NCBI GenBank assembly: GCA_007571115.1
Contig: RKSA01000048.1
Location: forward strand, 1-7,143
DNA: 7,143 bases
Origin: Gammaproteobacteria bacterium
Lineage (GTDB): Bacteria > Pseudomonadota > Gammaproteobacteria > Pseudomonadales > Pseudohongiellaceae
Direction: 5' to 3'
Below, piece by piece: positions 1 to 6,242 of the stretch. The notes beneath the pieces were generated by a model that made no database searches, had not been told where the DNA came from, and saw only the letters and a program-made list of their open reading frames with translations. The first letter of the stretch is position 1. The number at the start of each line of letters is the position of its first letter. Made by a program: the position numbers and the translations under genes.

Positions 1-61
1 GCGGTTTCGCTTTGGCCGCGAATTGTCTACCATCTGCCCCGGCGAGAAGCACGGAGCGCTC

Positions 62-1363
62 ATGGGCAACAGGCAACGGTCGGCGGAACTGCACGAACGC
101 GCGAGGCGCTGCATCCCCGGTGGCGTCAACTCGCCGGTTCGCGCGTTTCGCGGAGTCGGCGGCGAGCCGCTGTTTTTTGCCTCGGGGGAGGGCGCCTGGC
201 TGACCGATGTCGATGGCAACCGCTACGTCGATTACGTCGGCGCCTGGGGGCCGTTGATCCTCGGCCATCGCCATCCGGCGGTAGTCGAGGCGCTGGAGCG
301 GCAATTGCAACGGGGGCTCGCCTATGGCGCCTCGACCGAAGCCGAGGTGTTGCTCGCCGAGCGCGTTTGCCAGCTCGTTCCCTCGATCGAGCAGTTGCGC
401 CTCGTCACTTCGGGAACCGAAGCGACCATGAGCGCGATCCGGCTGGCCCGGGGCCATACCGGCCGCGACATCATCGTCAAGTTCGCGGGCTGCTATCACG
501 GCCACGCCGACGGCCTGCTCGTCAAGGCCGGCTCGGGAGTGCTCACCCTGGGTGCGCCCGACTCTCCCGGAGTTCCCGAAGACTATTCGCGGCTGACCCG
601 CGTATTGCCCTATAACGACGTCGAGGCCCTCGAAAGCCATTTTGCCGATCACGGCGAAAGCACTGCCTGCGTGATCGTCGAACCTGTTGCCGGCAACATG
701 AATTTCGTGCCGGCTAGCGAGGCGATGCTCGAGCGGCTTCGTTCGCTATGCGATCAGCATGGCGCCGTGCTGATCTTCGATGAGGTGATGAGCGGCTTTC
801 GCGTCGCGCTCGGCGGTGCGCAGTCGGTCTATGGCGTCAGGCCCGATCTGACCGCGCTCGGCAAAGTCATCGGTGGCGGCCTGCCAGTCGGCGCTTTTGG
901 CGGCCGCGCCGAGCTCATGTCGGCAATCGCCCCGGAAGGCGAGGTCTACCAGGCCGGTACGCTCGCCGGCAATCCGCTGGCAGTGGCTGCGGGGCTGGCA
1001 ACGCTGGAAATCATCGCAGCGGACGGCTTCTTCGACAACTTGCAGCAACGCGCGGCGACGCTGCTCGCCGGGCTTCGCGAGCTTGCCGCTGCCGCGTCGA
1101 TCCCTTTCACGACGCAACAGGCCGGCGCCATGTTCGGGCTGTTCTTCAGCGAAGACGAGCGAATCGAGAGCTTCGAACAAGTCATGGCTTGCAATGTCGA
1201 TCGTTTCCGCACCTTCTTCCATGCCATGCTCGATGGAGGCACGTATCTCGCCCCGTCAGCCTTCGAGGCCGGATTCATTTCGGCAGCCCATGGAGACCGG
1301 GAACTCGAATCGACCCTGGACGCAGCCAAGGCGGCCTTCGCCAAGCTTGGCGCATCGTGCTGA
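62..1363 (+). CDS. hemL: Glutamate-1-semialdehyde 2,1-aminomutase
   Basis: This PLP enzyme converts glutamate-1-semialdehyde to 5-aminolevulinate, the last step of the C5 route to haem, in the cytoplasm. The 433-residue product matches the usual family length. Visible class-III aminotransferase landmarks are the N-terminal PGGVNSPVRAF segment, the phosphate-binding TSGTEA at residues 116-121, FDEVMSGFR with the pyridine-binding Asp240, and LGKVIGGGLPVGAFGG, where Lys268 should form the Schiff base. The AGTLAGNPLA segment follows. I chose the ATG at 62 because ACGGAG lies 5 bases upstream and the protein then begins like other HemL proteins; an ATG at 23 in the same frame would add 13 unconserved residues. 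The gene overlaps the next one by one base (TGATG), suggesting translational coupling. Identification is firm. Confidence 0.97.
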   Translation: MGNRQRSAELHERARRCIPGGVNSPVRAFRGVGGEPLFFASGEGAWLTDVDGNRYVDYVGAWGPLILGHRHPAVVEALERQLQRGLAYGASTEAEVLLAERVCQLVPSIEQLRLVTSGTEATMSAIRLARGHTGRDIIVKFAGCYHGHADGLLVKAGSGVLTLGAPDSPGVPEDYSRLTRVLPYNDVEALESHFADHGESTACVIVEPVAGNMNFVPASEAMLERLRSLCDQHGAVLIFDEVMSGFRVALGGAQSVYGVRPDLTALGKVIGGGLPVGAFGGRAELMSAIAPEGEVYQAGTLAGNPLAVAAGLATLEIIAADGFFDNLQQRAATLLAGLRELAAAASIPFTTQQAGAMFGLFFSEDERIESFEQVMACNVDRFRTFFHAMLDGGTYLAPSAFEAGFISAAHGDRELESTLDAAKAAFAKLGASC

Positions 1364-2346
1364 TGGGGCAAATCGACGTGTATGGCGTTGGCAACGCCTT
1401 GGTGGATATCGAATACGATGTCGAGGACGACTTCTTTCCCGCCCACGGCGTTCGTCGGGGAGTGATGACGCTCGTCAGCCACGAGCGGCAGCTCGAGATC
1501 ATCGCTGCGCTGCGCTCCCGGGGCGCCATGCGCAAGATGATGGGCGGCGGCTCGGTGGCAAACTCGCTATACGCGATCAGCAATCTTGGCGGTCGGGCCT
1601 GCTTCTCGTGCAAGGTCGCCGACGACGAGGCGGGCAACTTCTACCTCGACGAACTCGACCGCCATGGCGTTGCAACACGCGGCGAATTCCATGCGCTGGC
1701 AACGGGCCGATGCCTCATCATGGTCAGTGCCGATGCCGAACGCACGATGTGTACATGCCTTGGCGCTTCGGAATTCCTGTCACCCCAGGATCTCGACTTC
1801 GAGCTGGCAAAAGCCGCCAAGTACGTCTATCTTGAGGGATATCTGGCCAGTGCCGACAGCAGTCGCGCCGCTGCTGTCGAGTTGCGCAGCTTCGCTGCGG
1901 CGAATCGCGTCAGAACCGCACTGACGTTTTCCGATGCTTCGCTGCTCGAATTCCATCCCGAACAGATGCGCGAAATGCTCGGGGACGGCGTCGACCTGCT
2001 GTTTTGCAACGAACAGGAGGCCCTGCTCTGGACCGGTGCGCCGAACCTCGCTGAGGCCTGTGCGGCCTTGCGACGAGTCGCGCAGCGCTTCGCGGTCACT
2101 CGCGGCGCCAAGGGCGCCATGCTGTTCGATGGCGAGCATTTCGCCGAGCTCGATGCGCTTGCAGTCGATGCGGTCGACAGCACCGGCGCCGGCGACGCTT
2201 TCGCCGGAGGCTTTCTCCACGCGCTCACGGCAGGCCGAAGCTTCGTCGCAGCCGGCGAACTCGCCAGCCGCGCCGCAGCAGCAGTGGTGGCCCGCTACGG
2301 TCCGCGCCTCCCGGCAACCGCCTATCGCGAACTGCTCAAGGAGTGA
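1363..2346 (+). CDS. PfkB-family carbohydrate/nucleoside kinase, adenosine kinase-like
   Basis: This is a cytoplasmic ribokinase-fold (PfkB) kinase of 327 residues that phosphorylates a sugar or nucleoside with ATP. The N-terminus (VYGVGNALVDIEYDV) and the length resemble bacterial proteins annotated as adenosine kinase. The substrate-side signature MMGGGSVANSLYAISNLGG is present, and the C-terminal signature DAVDSTGAGDAFAGGF supplies the anion hole and the likely catalytic base Asp278. The start is the ATG at 1363, which overlaps the hemL stop; the open frame runs 58 codons further upstream, but that part lies inside hemL and has no family character. No separate strong ribosome binding site is seen, in keeping with coupling to hemL. 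Family assignment is firm. The substrate (adenosine, inosine/guanosine, ribose or another sugar) cannot be decided from sequence alone. Confidence 0.9.
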   Translation: MGQIDVYGVGNALVDIEYDVEDDFFPAHGVRRGVMTLVSHERQLEIIAALRSRGAMRKMMGGGSVANSLYAISNLGGRACFSCKVADDEAGNFYLDELDRHGVATRGEFHALATGRCLIMVSADAERTMCTCLGASEFLSPQDLDFELAKAAKYVYLEGYLASADSSRAAAVELRSFAAANRVRTALTFSDASLLEFHPEQMREMLGDGVDLLFCNEQEALLWTGAPNLAEACAALRRVAQRFAVTRGAKGAMLFDGEHFAELDALAVDAVDSTGAGDAFAGGFLHALTAGRSFVAAGELASRAAAAVVARYGPRLPATAYRELLKE

Positions 2347-2354
2347 AGCAGATG

Positions 2355-2379
2355 GAAATTGCCGAAAATTGGCGATTTC
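2355..2379. repeat. Inverted repeat just after the kinase gene
   Basis: GAAATTGCC (2355-2363) and GGCGATTTC (2371-2379) form a 9-bp stem with one G-U pair and a 7-base loop. It starts 8 bases after the kinase stop codon and sits in an A/T-rich pocket within GC-rich surroundings. It could be a weak terminator for hemL-kinase, but only scattered T's follow, not a clean run. It could also be an operator for the peroxiredoxin promoter. The pairing is directly visible; the role is undecided. Confidence 0.45.
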
Positions 2380-2398
2380 GCTGGAAAAATTCTTTGAT
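2369..2398 (+). promoter_or_regulatory. Weak candidate sigma70-type promoter for the peroxiredoxin gene
   Basis: TTGGCG (2369-2374) and TTTGAT (2393-2398) each match the -35 and -10 consensus at 4 of 6 positions with an 18-base spacer, in the most A/T-rich stretch of the window. It would start transcription about 55 bases before the peroxiredoxin ATG. It overlaps the right arm of the inverted repeat at 2355-2379, so a regulator binding there could block it. The match is weak and could be chance. Confidence 0.25.
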
Positions 2399-2418
2399 TA
2401 GTTGTACAAGTAGCAATG

Positions 2419-2440
2419 TCCGGCCCGATGTGCGGTCGGA
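2419..2440 (+). repeat. Imperfect inverted repeat in the peroxiredoxin leader
   Basis: TCCGGCC (2419-2425) can pair with GGTCGGA (2434-2440), giving 7 bp with one G-U pair and an 8-base loop. It ends 8 bases before the GGAGG ribosome binding site, so in RNA it could influence initiation, and in DNA it could be a protein site. I see no match to a named operator or riboswitch. Confidence 0.3.
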
Positions 2441-2448
2441 ATCCCAAT

Positions 2449-2453
2449 GGAGG
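2449..2453 (+). promoter_or_regulatory. Strong Shine-Dalgarno sequence of the peroxiredoxin gene
   Basis: GGAGG lies 6 bases before the ATG at 2460. It fixes that start over the in-frame upstream ATG at 2343, which would place a non-hydrophobic stretch ahead of the signal peptide. The internal ATG at 2673 has no comparable site, which argues against independent translation of the downstream half. Confidence 0.75.
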
Positions 2454-2459
2454 CAACTC

Positions 2460-2993
2460 ATGTTGAAACTTGCCAACCGCTTGACCAGGCTGTTGCTGCT
2501 GAGCGCTGCGGCCTTGCTCGGCACTTCGGTGATCGCTTTGGAGGAAGGGGATCGGGCGCCCGACTTTTCCTTGCCGGCTTCGGACGGCAACACCTACAGC
2601 CTCTCCCAGTTCCTCGGGGAAAAGCCCGTCGTGCTGGCCTTTTTCCCGAAAGCCTTCACCGGCGGCTGAACGATGCAATGCCGGGCGCTGCGTGACAGTG
2701 CCGAGGAAATCAAGAAATACGACGTGGCGTATTTCATGGTCAGCGTCGATACGCTGGAGGACAATACCGCTTTCGCCGAGGAGCATCGGGCCGACTTCCC
2801 CATTCTCGCCAATCCCGAGAAGGACATGGTGGAAGCCTACGGTGCATTGATGCTGCGAGGGTTCGCCAGACGCTGGACGTATTACATTGGCGTCGATGGC
2901 ACGATCCTCAAGATCGACAAGGAAACCAACCCGGCAACCGCCGGCGAGGACATGGCGAGAATCATGGGCGAGCTCGGCTTCCCCAGAATCTGA
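2460..2993 (+). CDS. Selenocysteine-containing periplasmic peroxiredoxin (in-frame TGA at 2667-2669)
   Basis: This is an AhpC/TSA-type thiol (here selenol) peroxidase, expected to reduce H2O2 or organic peroxides. Read through the single TGA it gives 177 residues. Residues 1-26 form a signal peptide: LTR, a Leu/Ala-rich core, then VIA before LEEGD, so the mature enzyme is probably periplasmic. The fold follows with GDRAPDFSLP, VVLAFFPKAFTGG, Sec70, TMQC74RALRDS, VSVDT, and RRWTYYIGVDGTI near the C-terminus. Sec70 stands exactly where the peroxidatic Cys belongs, three residues after the conserved Thr67 (TxxU). Cys74 is the only cysteine and is the candidate resolving partner (UxxxC). A SECIS-like hairpin follows the TGA. 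Ten bases separate it from the next gene. Alternatives are a nonsense mutation or a sequencing error of TGC. Sec-containing peroxiredoxins are known in bacteria; Sec use here is inferred. Confidence 0.88.
2667..2669 (+). other. TGA recoded as selenocysteine (residue 70)
   Basis: The TGA lies in the frame of the gene, with ACG and ATG codons following. It replaces the TGC/TGT expected for the peroxidatic Cys in the FTGGCT motif. Peroxiredoxin similarity is continuous on both sides with no frame shift. A lone stop at the catalytic position is the classic signature of Sec in thiol-redox families. Confidence 0.85.
2684..2702 (+). promoter_or_regulatory. Candidate bacterial SECIS hairpin
   Basis: GGCGCTG (2684-2690) pairs with CAGTGCC (2696-2702): 7 bp with one G-U pair and a 5-base loop CGTGA. 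The loop begins 21 bases after the TGA, inside the 16-37 base range generally accepted for bacterial SECIS elements, and has a G as its second loop base, followed by U as in the GU recognised by E. coli SelB. The hairpin is within the coding sequence, as expected in bacteria. It should recruit SelB with Sec-tRNA. The fold was found by eye, without energy calculation. Confidence 0.75.
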
Positions 2994-3003
2994 CGGGCAA
3001 AAG

Positions 3004-4062
3004 ATGGACGAGACGGACATGAACACGGGCAAGACAGGCGAGAAGCGCGAGGTGGGCGAAGTGCGCGAGATGGGCAAGGCGGACGCGCCAGGCGAGAAGG
3101 GCAAAAAAACGGACAAAAAGACGGATAAAAAGACGGATAAAAAGACGGATAAAAAGACGGGCAAGGAAAGCCGGTCAACCATGAACAAGTCAAGCCTGCT
3201 GATTGTCGCAGGCATCGCCATCGTGTCGCTGGCGGCCCTCGTCTGGCTGATTGCCGGCGTCGAAGAACCGTCAGGAACGACAACGCTGATCGTTGAGCCT
3301 CCAGCGCCGGTTCTGGCGCCGGAACCTGCCCCGCCGCCGATCCGCATCATTCCCCCAGCCGAGCAGCCCGCCGTTCCCGGAGAGCCCCCAGCCGCCCCCG
3401 AGTCCGTTGTGGAAGTCTCTCCCGAGGTCGGCGCCGAACCCGCATCCAGTGACGAGGCTGAGCAAGCTGTTGCCGAAGTGGCCTTGCCCAGCCTCAACGA
3501 AAGCGACGCGTTTGTTCGCGAGCAATTGCAAAACCTGCGCAATGGCGCAGCCTTGCTCGGGCTGCTCGCCGACGGCGAGCTGATCCGCAAGTTCGTCGTT
3601 TTTGTCGACAACGTCAGCCGCGAAGAATTCCCCCAGACCGACCTGCCGTATCGCCCCATCGGCGTGGCGATGCCGGTGCGCGAGCTCGACCAGAACCTGT
3701 TCCTCATGGAAGCCGATTCCCACGAACGCTTCGACGCTTTCATCGACGCCATGGTCGCGGTCGATGTCGAGCAGGCCCATGCCCTGTACCGGTTGCTGCG
3801 GCCGCTGTTCCAGCAGGCCTATGCCGAAATCGGCTACAGCGGCCGCGACTTCGACGACACCTTGCGCAAGGCGATCAACAATGTACTGCAGGCCAGCGAT
3901 TCCGCAGGCCCCTATCAACTGGTGAAGCCTTCGGTGATGTACCTGTTCGCCGATTCGGAGATCGAGAACGCCGATGCCGTACACAAGCAACTCGTCCGCA
4001 TCGGTCCGCGCAACAGCACCCGGATCATGGCCAGGCTCGCTGAATTCGTCGTCCTGCTATAG
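3004..4062 (+). CDS. DUF3014-type single-pass membrane protein with Lys-rich N-terminal repeat tail
   Basis: From the ATG at 3004 the product has 352 residues. Residues 1-59 are highly charged and contain four TDKK repeats (about 36-51). A hydrophobic membrane helix follows (about 64-86, LLIVAGIAIVSLAALVWLIAG), then a Pro/Ala/Glu-rich linker (about 98-155). A globular domain from about 160 begins LPSLNESDAFV and includes LIRKFVVFVDNVSR and YRPIGVAMPV, which I recognise as DUF3014. The positive charge before the helix predicts a cytoplasmic tail and a periplasmic C-terminal domain. The function of DUF3014 is unknown. The start is uncertain: ATG at 3019, or ATG at 3181 (293 residues, starting MNKSSLL just before the helix, more typical of the family, with AAGGA 13 bases upstream) are alternatives. 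The gene starts 10 bases after the peroxiredoxin stop. Confidence 0.82.
   Translation: MDETDMNTGKTGEKREVGEVREMGKADAPGEKGKKTDKKTDKKTDKKTDKKTGKESRSTMNKSSLLIVAGIAIVSLAALVWLIAGVEEPSGTTTLIVEPPAPVLAPEPAPPPIRIIPPAEQPAVPGEPPAAPESVVEVSPEVGAEPASSDEAEQAVAEVALPSLNESDAFVREQLQNLRNGAALLGLLADGELIRKFVVFVDNVSREEFPQTDLPYRPIGVAMPVRELDQNLFLMEADSHERFDAFIDAMVAVDVEQAHALYRLLRPLFQQAYAEIGYSGRDFDDTLRKAINNVLQASDSAGPYQLVKPSVMYLFADSEIENADAVHKQLVRIGPRNSTRIMARLAEFVVLL
3109..3156 (+). repeat. 12-bp tandem repeat, four copies, coding for (TDKK)4
   Basis: The unit ACGGATAAAAAG occurs four times head to tail; the first copy has C for T at its sixth base, and a degenerate fifth copy follows (ACGGGCAAGGAA). Unit length is a multiple of three, so gain or loss of copies would keep the frame. 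The preceding 100 bases hold looser GGCGAGAAG/GGGCAAG-like repeats, so the whole tail seems to have grown by local duplication. Confidence 0.9.
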
Positions 4063-4095
4063 CCTCTGCACAGTACGGACACGACGGGGAACGGC

Positions 4096-4992
4096 ATGAA
4101 CAGCACTTCAGGCAATGCCCGGGACGGCAAATCGAGCAGCAAGCTTGCGGTTCCCGCAGCGGTGGTCGATGCGGCATGGCTCGCCGGGCATCTTTCGGCG
4201 CCGAACCTGCTCGTGCTCGATGCTTCGGTGCCGCCGGCCGTTCCCGGCCTTGTGGCGATGAATGCCGAAGGGCCGTTCCGGGCGATTCCCGGAGCGCGCC
4301 GTTTCGACTACAACAGGGACTTTTGCAAGCCAGGCAGCTCGCTGCCGCACATGCTGCCTGGCACCGGACTGTTCGAGCAGAAGGCCCGGGCGCTCGGTGT
4401 CAACGCCGATTCGGCCCTGGTCGTCTACGACGACAGCGGCATGTACGCGAGCCCCCGGGCATGGTGGATGTTCCGCGCCATGGGGCACGACAACATCGCC
4501 GTGCTCGATGGCGGGCTTCGCGCCTGGGTAGCGGTCGGCGGGCCACTGGCGGATTCGCTCGAACAGCCCCATGAGCAAGGCGATTTCCGCGCCGCGTTCC
4601 GGCAGCACCTGGTCAGCGATTTCCGCGCCGTGCTCGAAGCCCTCGAAGACGATGCCAGCGTGATGCTCGACGCGCGTTCGCCTGGCCGCTTTCGCGGCGC
4701 TGACCCCGAGCCCCGCCCCGGCCTGCGCAGCGGCCATATGCCCAATTCGCGCAACCTGCCATTCGCTCGCGTGCTGCAAGATGGCACGATGAAGCCCGCC
4801 GCCGAGCTGCGCCAGATCTTTGCCGAATTCGGCGGACCGCAAACGCGTTTCACGAGCAGTTGCGGCTCCGGAATCACTGCCTGCGTGCTCGCCTTGGCCG
4901 CATGGCAGGCGGGCCTCGGCGATGTTTCGGTCTACGATGGTTCCTGGGCGGAATGGGGCGCACCGGGCCATTTGCCGGTCGTGACCGATTAG
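4096..4992 (+). CDS. sseA: 3-mercaptopyruvate/thiosulfate sulfurtransferase, two rhodanese domains
   Basis: This cytoplasmic enzyme moves a sulfane sulfur from 3-mercaptopyruvate (or thiosulfate) to a thiol acceptor or cyanide. At 298 residues it is a normal two-domain rhodanese. Domain 1 (about 22-150; LLVLDASV, IPGARRFDY, VVYDDSGMYASPRAWWMF) lacks a catalytic Cys, as usual. Domain 2 (about 170-297; VMLDARSPGRFRG, SGHMPNSRNLPF) carries Cys256 in the loop CGSGITA. That loop is typical of mercaptopyruvate sulfurtransferases, rather than the CRKG-type loop of thiosulfate rhodanese, hence the symbol. GGGGA lies 5 bases before the chosen ATG. No signal peptide is visible. It follows the DUF3014 gene by 33 bases with no terminator between, so co-transcription is likely. 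Substrate preference is predicted, not shown. Confidence 0.92.
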   Translation: MNSTSGNARDGKSSSKLAVPAAVVDAAWLAGHLSAPNLLVLDASVPPAVPGLVAMNAEGPFRAIPGARRFDYNRDFCKPGSSLPHMLPGTGLFEQKARALGVNADSALVVYDDSGMYASPRAWWMFRAMGHDNIAVLDGGLRAWVAVGGPLADSLEQPHEQGDFRAAFRQHLVSDFRAVLEALEDDASVMLDARSPGRFRGADPEPRPGLRSGHMPNSRNLPFARVLQDGTMKPAAELRQIFAEFGGPQTRFTSSCGSGITACVLALAAWQAGLGDVSVYDGSWAEWGAPGHLPVVTD

Positions 4993-5042
4993 CAGCCGAT
5001 CAGCCCGCATTATCCATTCAGGCAGCCCACGGGATCGTGTCG

Positions 5043-6104
5043 ATGAGCCAGACCCGCAACAGCGGTGCGATAGTCATCAGCACCTTCTACCAGTTCGCCA
5101 GCCTACCCGACTTCCGTTCGCTCAGGGAACCGCTTCGCGAAAGGCTGTTTCGTCATGCGGTGCGCGGCACGGTATTGCTCGCCGCCGAAGGAATCAACGG
5201 CAGCATCGCCGGTGCCCGGCAGGATATCGACGCCGTGCTCGGCTGGATCCGCAGCGATTCGCGTTTGTGCGAGCTGCGCACCCGCGAGTCGTTCAGCGAG
5301 GAAAATCCTTTTCATCGAACCCGGGTCAAGCTGAAAAGGGAAATCGTCACCATGGGCGTCCCCGACATCGACCCGCGCCAGCTCGCCGGCACATACGTGC
5401 CCCCCGAGCGCTGGAACGAGCTGATCGACGATCCCGAAGTCCTGGTCGTCGACACGCGCAATCGCTACGAGGTGGCGATCGGCAGTTTTGCCAATGCGGT
5501 CAATCCCGAAACCGGCTCGTTCCGCGAGTTTCCGGATTTTGCGCGGCAGCAGCTCGAACCGCACAAGCAGCGCAAGATTGCCATGTTCTGCACCGGAGGC
5601 ATCCGCTGCGAGAAATCCACCGCCTGGCTCAAGCAGCAAGGTTTCGGCGAGGTCTATCACCTGCAAGGCGGCATACTCAACTATCTGGAAAACGTTGCGC
5701 CGGAAGATTCGCGCTGGAGTGGCGAATGCTTCGTTTTCGACAATCGCGTCACCGTCAATCATCGGCTCGAACCGGGCGCCTACGAGCAATGCCATGCCTG
5801 CCGCATGCCCCTGTCCGGGGATGACCGGCAAAGCCCGCACTACGAGCCTGGGGTGAGCTGCCCGCATTGCCACGAACAGCGAACCGAGGACAGTGCCAGC
5901 CGGTTCGCCGAACGGCGCCGACAGATCGAGCTCGCCCGGCAGCGCGGCGAGCCGCACATCGGCCAGGAAATGGCAGAACTGATGCGCGACCGCAAGCAGG
6001 CCAAACTGCGCTTCAAGAACGAACAGCGAGCCTTTGAACACTGCGGTTCACTCTCTCCTTCCGTGGTACGGACAACCGATGAGAGAGCTTCCGGCGCGGA
6101 TTGA
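5043..6104 (+). CDS. trhO: tRNA uridine(34) hydroxylase, rhodanese-domain TrhO/UPF0176 family
   Basis: TrhO (E. coli YceA) uses O2 to hydroxylate U34 of certain tRNAs, the first step towards 5-carboxymethoxy- or methoxy-uridine. The 353-residue length matches the family. The N-terminal domain (about 10-100) holds RGTVLLAAEGINGSIAG and HRTRVKLKREIVTMG. The rhodanese domain (about 120-220) holds VLVVDTRNRYEVAIGSF and the active loop FCTGGIRCEKS with Cys183 and Cys189, then VYHLQGGILNYLE. A C-terminal segment has C250-HA-C253 and C273-PH-C276, a zinc-finger-like pattern. GGGA lies 8 bases before the ATG; the frame is open into sseA, but that upstream part is not family-like. The last 20 or so residues (after QRAFEH) look non-conserved and cover an inverted repeat. 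The gene starts 50 bases after sseA. Identification is firm. Confidence 0.94.
   Translation: MSQTRNSGAIVISTFYQFASLPDFRSLREPLRERLFRHAVRGTVLLAAEGINGSIAGARQDIDAVLGWIRSDSRLCELRTRESFSEENPFHRTRVKLKREIVTMGVPDIDPRQLAGTYVPPERWNELIDDPEVLVVDTRNRYEVAIGSFANAVNPETGSFREFPDFARQQLEPHKQRKIAMFCTGGIRCEKSTAWLKQQGFGEVYHLQGGILNYLENVAPEDSRWSGECFVFDNRVTVNHRLEPGAYEQCHACRMPLSGDDRQSPHYEPGVSCPHCHEQRTEDSASRFAERRRQIELARQRGEPHIGQEMAELMRDRKQAKLRFKNEQRAFEHCGSLSPSVVRTTDERASGAD
6051..6087. repeat. Nested inverted repeat in the 3' end of trhO
   Basis: CTCTCTC (6051-6057) pairs with GAGAGAG (6081-6087). Inside, TCCGT (6060-6064) pairs with ACGGA (6068-6072) around GGT. It lies over the poorly conserved C-terminal tail codons of trhO and upstream of the convergent terminator. 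It may be a leftover of an intergenic palindrome now read as coding. The pairing is visible; its meaning is not. Confidence 0.4.
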
Positions 6105-6152
6105 CCGGGGATGACGCCGAGGAGGGCTGTTCGGCGCATTCTGGCCCAGGCA

Positions 6153-6179
6153 AAAAAAGGGCGGCCATGGGGCCGCCCC
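6153..6179 (-). terminator. Intrinsic terminator for the TonB-dependent receptor gene
   Basis: A perfect 8-bp GC stem, GGGCGGCC (6160-6167) with GGCCGCCC (6172-6179) and a 4-base loop, is flanked on the left by seven A's (6153-6159), which read as seven T's on the minus strand. It lies 63 bases past the receptor stop codon. On the + strand the hairpin is followed by CAAAATC, with no T-run, so it should be weak or inactive for trhO transcripts. Confidence 0.9.
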
Positions 6180-6242
6180 AAAATCTTGCGGAGGTCGTGT
6201 TTGACGAACTCCTGGTTCTCTATGCTCAGAAGGTCGAGATGT

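Noticed and set aside
1..61. Possible promoter or upstream gene end before hemL
   Set aside because: Apart from the hemL ribosome binding site at 51-56 I see no convincing -35/-10 pair or coding remnant in this short edge segment.
1189..1362. N-terminal extension of the kinase inside hemL
   Set aside because: It would overlap hemL by about 170 bases and has no PfkB character; the ATG at 1363 gives the normal family start.
2667..2669. TGA as a simple nonsense mutation (pseudogene)
   Set aside because: The stop falls exactly on the catalytic Cys codon, the rest of the frame is intact, and a SECIS-like hairpin follows. Not fully excluded without selABCD evidence.
2673..2993. Separate 106-residue gene starting MQCRALRDS
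   Set aside because: It is the C-terminal half of the peroxiredoxin, lacks a ribosome binding site and the N-terminal fold, and is in frame with the first half.
2322..3752. Long minus-strand open frame (476 residues) over the peroxiredoxin and DUF3014 genes
   Set aside because: Low-complexity Ser/Pro/Gly composition with repeated SVFL runs from the 12-bp repeat, and no family features; it is an antisense shadow of GC-rich coding DNA.
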